From Methylobacter sp. (lineage in GTDB: Bacteria > Pseudomonadota > Gammaproteobacteria > Methylococcales > Methylomonadaceae), in assembly GCA_030699385.1 (NCBI GenBank), contig JAUYMY010000012.1, positions 16,225 through 80,224 on the forward strand: a stretch of 64,000 bases of DNA, in the 5' to 3' direction. The number at the start of each line of letters is the position of its first letter. The first letter of the stretch is position 1. Below, one piece after another: positions 6,395-12,429 of the stretch. The notes under the pieces were generated by a model. The model did no database searches and was not told the DNA's origin. It saw nothing but the letters and a program-made list of their open reading frames with translations. Both the position numbers and the translations under genes were made by a program.

Positions 6395-8599
6395 TCACTT
6401 CCCCTCTTTCATCTTTTGCAGCATCAACACCGTGTCTTCATAGCTGCCCTCCTCATCCTCTTGCTTGTTAAATTTCCCCACCAAAACCGGTGCCTTTAAC
6501 GCTTCCTCCTTCTCCCTAAATATCACCGGCACTTCAACCAACTCCTCCTCTTTCTCCCGAAAAATAACCGGTACCGGCGTCAACACTTCGCCCTCAAGGT
6601 CATAGCCCAATTCCGCATAAGCCTGGTCAATCTTGGCCTGTCCGCGCTTGGCCATGCCCTCGATCCGCTCGTCCTTAATCCTGTCCTTCTTCGACTTGGC
6701 AAAGCCATCCACCTTGTTGCCGTTCCACACTGCGATACAGATAAAAACCCCCTCCAAATCACTGATCCAGACATGATCGGCATGGTGCAGGTCGTAAGCC
6801 ACCCGCACCTTGCTGTTGCTCGGCAGTTCCGCCAGTTGCGGGTGGTAATAAATGTTATTGATCCAGCGCACCTCGCCGCGATCCGGTTTCCTAATGACAA
6901 AGGGCCGGAATAAATTAAGCGCCTCGTCCTCAGTCAACGGGCACGACCACGTTGGGTCAAAGTTGGCAAAATACACCTCAGCCGGGGTCTTGCCGCCCAA
7001 ACTACTATGCTTGTGGTCACTGTTATAAGTGTCGAAACGTTCCTCACACGCCGCCATAAACACCTGCCAGGTCGGCACAAACGCCGGGACTTCGCCTTTC
7101 AGCTTGGCGCTGTTAATCATATTGGTGTGCTTGCGCAACGTGTCGCCATCCATGCCGGTGCCCTGAAACGTCGGAAAGGTCTTCGCCACCGCAATCGCGG
7201 TAATATCCCAAAGCCCCTCAATCAATCCGCGCCCCTGCGCATTGCCCGGAATCCCGGTCTCGTGGCGCACCCCCAGCCTCGCCAGCATCCCGCCCACCTT
7301 GCAATCGATGATTTTCGCCGTCTGCCCGGAACCGTTGTCCGAGTAATAAATCAGCGGCTTGCCATGCTTCAACATGCCTTGCCCCAGCGCTTCCGACACC
7401 GCCAGCTGGTTCTCGGAAAGACTAAACGCCCAACCGACAATAAACCGGCTCGCCGCATCGATAATCACCGTCACTTCCGGCGCAAACGCCTGACCGGTTT
7501 CAGGGTGGCGCACCTTCGCCTTAAAGGTATGGCCGTCGCCGACCCACACTTCATTGCTCGATCCCGACCAGTCCCGGCGGATAAACGGCTTCATCGCCGC
7601 CAGCGCCGAACCGGTGCAGCGCCCGGTTTCCCGCACCAAGGGCGGCATCAGTTTTAACACCCTATTGACCGCCGAAATGCTCGGCAACCCGGCCAAATCA
7701 AGCCCCTGTTCCAGCCAGTCCTGCTTGAACACCGCATAAGCCTCAGTCTGTTTCGGCTTTTGCGGCTTGCGGTAGGCCGCCAAAAACAGCGGCAACCAAG
7801 TGACATCCTGCCAGCGCTCCTTAACCCGCGTTTTCGCCGGCAGACAATGGCCGGTGGCCTTTTTCAGCGCCTTCCATTTGGTCACCGTACTGTCCGACAC
7901 CAGACCTCTGCGGCAATCGTTCAGTTTGTCGTTGCACTGCTCGATGGCCTGCGCCATTTCAGGCAACAACGCCCCGGCGGCGTAGCCCTGCGTCAAAAAC
8001 CCACACGCCGCCTTGGTCGACCCCGGATAAGCCTCGACAAACTGCAAGATCAGCTGCCGTGCGCCATCGACCCGGCGCTGTTTGTCGTCGGCCAGGCTCA
8101 AACTAAGCCCGCGCCCCTGAGGTCTGACTGCAACAGCGCTGTCCACAGCTTTAGCGCTATTCCGGCCTTTTCGGTCAACTGCAAGTGCGGTTCCAGCGTT
8201 ATCAGGCCGTATTTTTGCAATTGGAGCTGATCCGACAGCGGCAACGACAGCGCCTCCCCCGACTTCATCAACAACAGTCCCCGGAATTGGTATAAGCTGA
8301 CTTCCCGCGACAGGGCTAACAGCTCCGTTTCCAGCGTCCGCGTTGATTGCGCTGCTGGGTTGATGGCTTGATTCTTTTCCATGATTGACTCCTAAATTAA
8401 ATCGATAAGTAAAAACAGCGGTTTGCACCGCCTTGGGCAAGCTCTTCAGCGCATACAGGCGTTTTTTGTGTCGGCTGTGTGTCGCTTGTTCGGTGTAAGG
8501 CCAGTTACTCTTGTCGGCCTTGCGTTCAGCCGAGCGTTTCGATAAGCCCAGCGCGGCGGCAATCTCCTCCGTCGACGCCGGGCGGTTAATGTCGTCCAT
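6395..8599 (-). CDS. MuA-type DDE transposase
   Basis: 734 residues (Mu A is 663). Residues 1-65 form the Mu-type DNA-binding winged helix (TEEIAAALGLSKRSAERKAD, WPYTEQ). Residues about 73-167 are a low-complexity Ala/Gly/Val linker. The integrase-like catalytic core has D in VGDGH (about 355), D in YYSDNGSG (about 421) and E in GRGLIEGLWD (about 462), followed by the Mu C-terminal beta-barrel (PFVIRKPDRGEVRW) and a Glu/Lys tail expected to contact MuB. The ATG at 8599 has GGAGGGGG upstream. It joins and cuts the prophage ends. The linker coincides with an open frame on the same strand at 8098-8382. Confidence 0.95.
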   Translation of the reverse strand: MDDINRPASTEEIAAALGLSKRSAERKADKSNWPYTEQATHSRHKKRLYALKSLPKAVQTAVFTYRFNLGVNHGKESSHQPSSAINADAGNGAVSPVAGSQLIPIPGTVVDEVGGGAVVAAVGSAPIAKIRPDNAGTALAVDRKGRNSAKAVDSAVAVRPQGRGLSLSLADDKQRRVDGARQLILQFVEAYPGSTKAACGFLTQGYAAGALLPEMAQAIEQCNDKLNDCRRGLVSDSTVTKWKALKKATGHCLPAKTRVKERWQDVTWLPLFLAAYRKPQKPKQTEAYAVFKQDWLEQGLDLAGLPSISAVNRVLKLMPPLVRETGRCTGSALAAMKPFIRRDWSGSSNEVWVGDGHTFKAKVRHPETGQAFAPEVTVIIDAASRFIVGWAFSLSENQLAVSEALGQGMLKHGKPLIYYSDNGSGQTAKIIDCKVGGMLARLGVRHETGIPGNAQGRGLIEGLWDITAIAVAKTFPTFQGTGMDGDTLRKHTNMINSAKLKGEVPAFVPTWQVFMAACEERFDTYNSDHKHSSLGGKTPAEVYFANFDPTWSCPLTEDEALNLFRPFVIRKPDRGEVRWINNIYYHPQLAELPSNSKVRVAYDLHHADHVWISDLEGVFICIAVWNGNKVDGFAKSKKDRIKDERIEGMAKRGQAKIDQAYAELGYDLEGEVLTPVPVIFREKEEELVEVPVIFREKEEALKAPVLVGKFNKQEDEEGSYEDTVLMLQKMKEGK
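8098..8382 (-). CDS. Nested ORF inside muA, possible overlapping gene
   Basis: 94 residues starting MEKNQAINPAAQSTRTLETE, in a different frame of the same strand as muA. AGGAG lies 7 nt before the ATG, as good a site as any in the operon. The protein looks natural: a helical start, SLYQFRGLLLMKSGEALSLP, and a winged-helix-like end (LQLQKYGLITLEPHLQLTEK then AGIALKLW). The muA frame over the same bases is only low-complexity linker. It may be an overprinted regulator of transposition; function is speculative, coding status moderately supported. Confidence 0.5.
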   Translation of the reverse strand: MEKNQAINPAAQSTRTLETELLALSREVSLYQFRGLLLMKSGEALSLPLSDQLQLQKYGLITLEPHLQLTEKAGIALKLWTALLQSDLRGAGLV

Positions 8600-8627
8600 A
8601 CCCCCTCCTATGTGGGCGTGTTACCCC

Positions 8628-8653
8628 GTGGGAGCGGCCACCCGGCCGCGAAC
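8628..8653. repeat. Half copy of palindromic element family A
   Basis: Only one arm (GTGGGAGCGGCCACCCGGCC plus GCGAAC) is present, just after the stop of the upstream small gene and before the muA ribosome site. It is the fifth occurrence in the prophage. Confidence 0.8.
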
Positions 8654-8659
8654 AAGCCG

Positions 8660-8815
8660 CTATTCAACCTGCACCAAGAACTCAACATCACAGTCCTCGC
8701 AGCAGGTCGTCACCTTGGCAAAATAGAGCGAACTGGCTTCAAACTCCCAGCCGCCAATCATCACCAACAACCCGCACTCAGGACACGGTGCCTCAACATC
8801 AGGAAAGGGCGTCAT
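8660..8815 (-). CDS. Small zinc-ribbon-like phage protein
   Basis: 51 residues from MTPFPDVEAPCPECGLLVMI. Two cysteine pairs (CPECG and CCEDCD) about 27 residues apart suggest a zinc ribbon. The ATG at 8815 overlaps the preceding gene by 17 nt; a GTG at 8827 or an ATG at 8863 would add residues and cannot be excluded. It lies between the ner block and muA. Function unknown. Confidence 0.6.
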   Translation of the reverse strand: MTPFPDVEAPCPECGLLVMIGGWEFEASSLYFAKVTTCCEDCDVEFLVQVE

Positions 8816-9122
8816 GACCGTTTTCACACACCCCCCCTTCAGCCTTGGCTTGAGCATCCCCAAGTCTTAGGCTAGACTCTAACCGTCGCATCGTTTGCAG
8901 CCGATTAACGGCCGTCAACAGCTCCGCCGGACACGGAAAATGGTCTATCTCCGTCAACAACATATCGGCGGCCTGTATCAGCGTCGGCGCGTCCAGCCCA
9001 TATAAAGCGGTATTCCACGCCTTAAACAAAGCCCGGTTGGCGGTTTCCCCCTCAACCGGCCACGCGAATACCGCGCTAAATTTTTTTAATACTGTTTGTG
9101 TACTTTTAAGGATCATCGTCAT
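8799..9122 (-). CDS. Small early phage protein, unknown
   Basis: 107 residues from MTMILKSTQTVLKKFSAVFA. Upstream ATGs would extend it over the divergent gene at 9121-9336 and are not chosen. The centre (ALYGLDAPTLIQAADMLLTE then FPCPAELLTAVNRL) is helical with no known motif. Its C-terminal tail (RLESSLRLGDAQAKAEGG) nearly repeats the tail of the Ner-like protein (IESSRRMAKAQAKAEGG), and the DNA under both tails is duplicated. The first codons overlap head to head with the opposite-strand gene. Confidence 0.6.
   Translation of the reverse strand: MTMILKSTQTVLKKFSAVFAWPVEGETANRALFKAWNTALYGLDAPTLIQAADMLLTEIDHFPCPAELLTAVNRLQTMRRLESSLRLGDAQAKAEGGVCENGHDALS
8826..8899. repeat. Duplicated 3' gene end, copy 1 (partner 9306-9385)
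   Basis: About 70 bp with shared blocks CCTTGGCTTGAGC, GGCTAGACTCTA and TTTGCAG, also found at 9306-9385. It underlies the shared AQAKAEGG tails of two early proteins. Confidence 0.7.
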
Positions 9123-9336
9123 GTCAAATTCCATAAAATCAGTGTCTGTCAGTGAAATGCAAGAGGCCATCGCTAAGGCGTTATCAGAGCTAACGGGCAG
9201 CTCTTGCGCAGTATCAATATCCCAGGCCAGCTATGATGATTCGTCGCTGAGTGGTCTTGGCATGGAAAGTGTATCGTTCACGGCGCGGGTAGAGTTTGAG
9301 CACCCTCACACCCCACCCCCTTCCGCCTTGGCTTGA
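9121..9336 (+). CDS. Opposite-strand small gene in the early region
   Basis: 71 residues starting MSNSIKSVSVSEMQEAIAKA. AAGGA lies 8 nt before the ATG. The sequence looks like a real small alpha/beta protein (helix LSELTGSS, strands CAVSISQASYDD and GMESVSFTARVEFE). It occupies the only gap in the leftward early operon (9123-9305) and overlaps the end of the Ner-like gene by about 30 nt. Its last residues (HTPPPSALA) are encoded by the antisense of the duplicated tail. No family recognised. A transcript from it would be antisense to ner. Confidence 0.55.
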   Translation: MSNSIKSVSVSEMQEAIAKALSELTGSSCAVSISQASYDDSSLSGLGMESVSFTARVEFEHPHTPPPSALA

Positions 9337-9647
9337 GCTTTCGCCATTCTTCGGCTAGACTCTATTGCTCTAAAGCCTTGCAGTTTGCGGCTGCCGTCTT
9401 CGTTATAGCGGCTCGGCCAGATCACTTTAGGATGGACGCCGATAGCGTCGGCAATCCGCTTCTCGGCAATAGGAAAACTGGAGGTCAACGCTTTCGACAG
9501 CGTTGCGCCGCCTTTTAAACCATGCTCTTCGGCCAGTGCCGCGAGCGTGTAACCGGCTTTAGCCAGCGCCGCCTTAACGTCGGCGGGGTGCCAGTCCTGC
9601 GCGGGTTCCGCGTCTTGACTGGCTTTTTTTGTGTTTAGGTCATTCAT
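9306..9647 (-). CDS. ner: Ner/Nlp-family early regulator
   Basis: 113 residues from MNDLNTKKASQDAEPAQ; AAGGA sits 7 nt upstream, better placed than for the ATGs at 9662-9665. Residues 22-85 match the Ner helix-turn-helix: DWHPADVKAALAKAGYTLAA, GGATLSKALTSSFPIAEKRI, ADAIGVHPKVIWPSRY. In Mu, Ner represses the early and repressor promoters to tune transposition. It is longer than Mu Ner (75) because of N- and C-terminal extensions; the C-terminal tail is shared with the next gene. The palindromes at 9689-9736 are its probable operators. Confidence 0.85.
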   Translation of the reverse strand: MNDLNTKKASQDAEPAQDWHPADVKAALAKAGYTLAALAEEHGLKGGATLSKALTSSFPIAEKRIADAIGVHPKVIWPSRYNEDGSRKLQGFRAIESSRRMAKAQAKAEGGGV

Positions 9648-9688
9648 AGTCTTTTCCTTCATCAAGTTAAATAACGAGTGATTATTAG

Positions 9689-9736
9689 ACTCCTAATTAG
9701 GAGTTCAGTCAAACAAAAAAAATCCTAATCAGGATT
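9689..9736. promoter_or_regulatory. Two palindromic operators upstream of ner
   Basis: ACTCCTAATTAGGAGT at 9689-9704 is a perfect palindrome; AATCCTAATCAGGATT at 9721-9736 is a near match with centre spacing of 32 bp (three helical turns). They lie just upstream of ner, where the early promoter is expected. Binding by Ner is inferred. Confidence 0.7.
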
Positions 9737-9748
9737 TATTTTATTTTT

Positions 9749-9877
9749 GTCGCAACAGAGTCTGGAGAACAAACCAATGATTTTTAATTTTATTTATTAT
9801 TATCAAATGCTTACTGTTGCGACAGTGTCGCAACAGAAAAAAGTGAGTGTGTCGCAACAGACCGCATTGGTTGCGAC
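9749..9877. promoter_or_regulatory. Five-site operator array between ner and the repressor
   Basis: The half-site GTCGCAACAG occurs at 9749-9758, 9827-9836 and 9851-9860, inverted at 9814-9823 (CTGTTGCGAC), and as a shortened inverted copy at 9871-9877 (TTGCGAC). The 9814-9836 pair forms a perfect palindrome with a 3-bp centre. The last half-site touches the repressor ATG. This is the expected immunity operator of a Mu-like phage; binding by the repressor at 9878 is inferred. Confidence 0.8.
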
Positions 9878-10348
9878 ATGACTATCGGGGGCAGATTAAA
9901 ACAATGGAGGGAATATAAGAAGCTTAAACAAGATGAAGCAAGCTCCTTATTAGGAATCCCGTTTAGCACGATTCAAAAGTATGAGATGGATATTAGCAAG
10001 CCAGGCGCTGACGCTATCATTCGCTTAATCAATGCTGGCATCAATGCTACATGGCTATTGACCGGGCAAGGCCCGATGTTGGTGGCGGACACCGTCAGCC
10101 AGCCCAGCGCGCCCATCGGCGACTTGGTGGAGCCGCTGGTGGTGCTGGACATGCAGCGCCTGCAACTGGCCATCAAGACCCTGGAACAAGCCCTAGCCAA
10201 GCACAGGCGCGCCCTACAGCCCGACAAAAAAGCCGAGGCGATAAAATTGATGTATTTAATGCTTGAAGAAGAAGACAAAAAAAGAGCCGAAGCCGGACAA
10301 GCCCACGCCTCAGCCATTCTAGAACAGCTGGTCAAATCAATGACCTAA
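9878..10348 (+). CDS. c-type phage repressor, XRE helix-turn-helix
   Basis: 156 residues. Residues 3-58 form a Cro/CI-type helix-turn-helix (RLKQWREYKKLKQDEASSLL, IPFSTIQKYEMDISKPGADA) followed by the INATWLLTGQGPM segment common in small phage repressors. A linker leads to an amphipathic helix (LQLAIKTLEQALAKHRRAL) that could oligomerise, and a charged C-terminal helix. It diverges from ner across the GTCGCAACAG array and occupies the place of Mu c. There is no Shine-Dalgarno sequence: the operator half-site TTGCGAC abuts the ATG, so the message may be leaderless. Confidence 0.85.
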   Translation: MTIGGRLKQWREYKKLKQDEASSLLGIPFSTIQKYEMDISKPGADAIIRLINAGINATWLLTGQGPMLVADTVSQPSAPIGDLVEPLVVLDMQRLQLAIKTLEQALAKHRRALQPDKKAEAIKLMYLMLEEEDKKRAEAGQAHASAILEQLVKSMT

Positions 10349-10365
10349 ACCAAAAGGGGAAAAAA

Positions 10366-10542
10366 ATGCTTGAAGAAAAACTAGACGCCATCCTAAGCCA
10401 AACGCAGACGACAGAAACGCAAAACACCGTTACCTACAATGTCTCAATAATCGACAACAGCAGACAAAATTCCAGTGACAGTTATACTATATATATAGGC
10501 GAGAAACGAAACGCAGAAAAAAACCAAGAAAGGAGCCGTTAA
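10366..10542 (+). CDS. 58-residue gene between repressor and prophage end
   Basis: Starts MLEEKLDAILSQTQTTETQN and ends EKNQERSR. AGGGGA lies about 6 nt before the ATG, 18 nt after the repressor stop, so it is probably in the repressor transcript. Mu has no gene at this place. The N-terminus could form a short coiled coil; the rest is polar and basic. Near its 3' end the heptamer A AAA AAC falls in the correct phase for -1 slippage, and the -1 frame stays open to the prophage end. Function unknown. Confidence 0.55.
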   Translation: MLEEKLDAILSQTQTTETQNTVTYNVSIIDNSRQNSSDSYTIYIGEKRNAEKNQERSR

Positions 10543-10575
10543 ATCCGGCCAAAGCAAGAAAACCAATAACGCAGA

Positions 10576-10789
10576 CACCGCCAAATATCGCGCAAAAAAA
10601 ACAAAAAACCGAAAAAACACCGCCAAATATCGCGCAAAACCAAAAACAGCCAAAAAACCCTAGAACCCGCATCCCGTCTAGGCTCCAGTCATCCCCGCTA
10701 GTCCCAACACCTTGTCCAAATATCGCAGGTCTTCACACAGTCATCCCCGCTAGTCCCATCACTACAGCGGAATATCGCAGGTCTTCACA
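10576..10789. repeat. Prophage left end with repeated transposase-site-like sequences
   Basis: Two copies of a 52-bp unit stand in direct tandem (10686-10737 and 10738-10789), sharing AGTCATCCCCGCTAGTCCCA and AATATCGCAGGTCTTCACA. Further in, CACCGCCAAATATCGCG plus CAAAA occurs at 10576-10597 and 10618-10639. All four share AATATCGC. Mu ends carry several transposase-binding sites, so these are the likely sites. The terminal CA at 10789 would be the cleavage point. Confidence 0.75.
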
Positions 10790-10849
10790 AGTGTTGCGGT
10801 TGTTTTTTTAAAAGTGCGCCAAAATTGCGCCATTTTAAATTCCAGGCAT

Positions 10850-10887
10850 AAAAAAAGCACTTGGTTTTCACCTAAGTGCTTGTTTTA
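10850..10887 (-). terminator. Rho-independent terminator of tRNA-Met
   Basis: Read on the minus strand: AAGCACTTAGG, short loop, CCAAGTGCTT, then TTTTTTAT. It starts a few nt after the CCA end of the tRNA. Confidence 0.8.
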
Positions 10888-10889
10888 TA

Positions 10890-10966
10890 TGGTGGCGATA
10901 GGTGGACTTGAACCACCGACCCCGGGGTTATGAATCCCGTGCTCTAACCAGCTGAGCTACATCGCC
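10890..10966 (-). tRNA. tRNA-Met (CAU), elongator type
   Basis: 77 nt with the CCA end encoded. Acceptor stem GGCGATG/TATCGCC, D-arm AGCTCAGCTGGTTAGAGCA, anticodon loop TTCATAA, T-arm GGTTCAAGTCC. The body resembles the E. coli elongator tRNA-Met (GTTAGAGCAC, GGGGTC) more than the CAU tRNA-Ile. Position 31/39 of the anticodon stem is an A-C mismatch. Confidence 0.92.
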
Positions 10967-11019
10967 TTTTAATCAGGTCTAATAAAGAGCGGGAATTATA
11001 ATTAGCACGCCTCTCTTTG

Positions 11020-12111
11020 TCAAACGTTGAATCTAAAATGGACGACGTCGCCGTCTTTGACGATGTAGTCTTTGCCTTCAAGCCGCCATTTTCCGGCGTC
11101 TTTGGCACCTTGTTCGCCTTTGTAATCGATGAAATCCTGATAGGCGATAACTTCGGCGCGAATAAAACCTTTTTCAAAGTCGCTGTGAATAACGCCAGCC
11201 GCCTGCGGTGCAGTTGCGCCGACCGGAATTGTCCATGCCCTGACTTCTTTGACGCCTGCGGTAAAATAGGTAGCCAGATTCAGCAGTTTATAGCCGGCTC
11301 TTACGACACGGTTCAAACCGGGCTCTTCGAGACCCAGATCATCCAAAAATTCCTTTCTTTCGTCGTCGTCGAGTTGGGCTATTTCGGCTTCGATGGCGGC
11401 GCAGATCGGAACCACCATGGCGCCTTCTTTGTCGGCCAGTGCCTGCACTTTATCCAGCAAGGGGTTGTTGTCGAAACCGTCGTCTTGGACATTGGCAATG
11501 TACATGGCCGGCTTCAGCGTCATCAGGCACAGGTCTCTGACCAAGGCTTTTTCATCGAAGGTTAAGGGCAAGGTACGCGCGGGTTCGCCTGCATCCAGTT
11601 GTTTGAAAACTTTTTCCAGTACGTCTTTTTTTGCCTGTTCGTCTTTATTGCCGGTTCTGGCCGCTTTGCTGGCGCGCAGCAGGGCTTTTTCTACCGAGGC
11701 CATGTCCGCTAAGGCCAATTCGGTGTTTATGACTTCGATGTCGGAAATAGGATCGATTTTTCCGGCAACATGGATGACGTTATCATCATCAAAGCAGCGC
11801 ACGACGTGGGCAATGGCATCGGTTTCGCGGATGTTGGCCAAAAACTGGTTGCCCAAGCCTTCGCCTTTGGATGCGCCAGCAACTAATCCGGCAATATCGA
11901 CAAATTCAATGGTGGTGGGCAGTATGCGCTCGGGTTTTACGATCTCCGCCAGTTTGTCCATGCGGCTGTCAGGCACGGGAACGACGCCTACATTGGGGTC
12001 GATAGTGCAAAACGGGTAATTTTCGGCGGCGATTTTCGCGCGGGTTAGTGCATTAAATAAGGTCGATTTTCCAACGTTGGGTAAGCCAACGATTCCACAA
12101 TACAGCGCCAT
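11020..12111 (-). CDS. ychF: Ribosome-binding ATPase YchF (Obg family)
   Basis: 363 residues from [18 protein letters not shown]-loop GLPNVGKST near residue 8, switch/G3 [17 protein letters not shown] about 66-82, the family signature that follows ([18 protein letters not shown]), a coiled-coil insert, and the C-terminal TGS domain ([26 protein letters not shown]). The family hydrolyses ATP, binds the ribosome and is linked to stress signalling and selective translation. Length equals E. coli YchF (363). The neighbouring tRNA-Met lies downstream on the same strand; pth, its usual partner, is not nearby. Upstream ATGs lack family similarity. Confidence 0.97.
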   Translation of the reverse strand: MALYCGIVGLPNVGKSTLFNALTRAKIAAENYPFCTIDPNVGVVPVPDSRMDKLAEIVKPERILPTTIEFVDIAGLVAGASKGEGLGNQFLANIRETDAIAHVVRCFDDDNVIHVAGKIDPISDIEVINTELALADMASVEKALLRASKAARTGNKDEQAKKDVLEKVFKQLDAGEPARTLPLTFDEKALVRDLCLMTLKPAMYIANVQDDGFDNNPLLDKVQALADKEGAMVVPICAAIEAEIAQLDDDERKEFLDDLGLEEPGLNRVVRAGYKLLNLATYFTAGVKEVRAWTIPVGATAPQAAGVIHSDFEKGFIRAEVIAYQDFIDYKGEQGAKDAGKWRLEGKDYIVKDGDVVHFRFNV

Positions 12112-12429
12112 AGAGTTCTCTGTGATTTTAAAAAAGTGAGTGCGGCAAGAGGGGCAAGCCGAAACAAAACGGCGATTATACAAGCTATGATGTTAATTGT
12201 TAGCCTGAATCTTAACTACGCCAAAGCAAGCCGCACTCACAACACTTTAAAAACAACAGACTAATCAGGCGAGCTGTAACTTCTCATTCAATGCCGCGCT
12301 AAAAATTACTGAGCTCCCGTGTTAAACATGAATTCTTATTGATATTCAGTTAAAATAGCCGACGCTAATAAACATCCGTTTTGACTTAGCGGTATGTCAT
12401 TTTGTTTCATGTTTTTCTGAGGTCATCCT
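12112..12429. other. Divergent intergenic region ychF / multicopper oxidase
   Basis: 318 bp. An 11-bp inverted repeat GTGAGTGCGGC (12136-12146) and its complement (12230-12240) bracket about 80 bp upstream of ychF. Promoters for both directions must lie here, but no box pair stands out clearly. The oxidase start has GAGG 7 nt upstream. Confidence 0.5.

Larger units (their letters stand above)
1..10789 (-). mobile_element. Mu-like transposable prophage, early (left) end, incomplete
   Basis: The block holds, in Mu order on the minus strand, a ner-type regulator, a MuA-type DDE transposase, a MuB-type ATPase, a run of small genes, DUF3164, GemA (DUF1018) and a cell-wall hydrolase, with a divergent c-type repressor next to the terminus. 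The outer boundary is placed at the CA ending at 10789, where a 52-bp tandem repeat stops and chromosomal sequence with a tRNA terminator begins; Mu-family ends are 5'-TG...CA-3'. I recognise no middle regulator (Mor/C), head or tail genes; they would lie left of position 1. The 5-bp target duplication cannot be checked without the other end. Confidence 0.9.

Noticed and set aside
10501..10680. Separate ORF in the -1 frame near the prophage end as an independent gene
   Set aside because: It has no start codon of its own; only a frameshift would produce it.
10790..10889. tRNA-Met as a phage attachment site
   Set aside because: The prophage is Mu-like and uses transposition; the boundary is about 100 bp away from the tRNA and no tRNA fragment is repeated.
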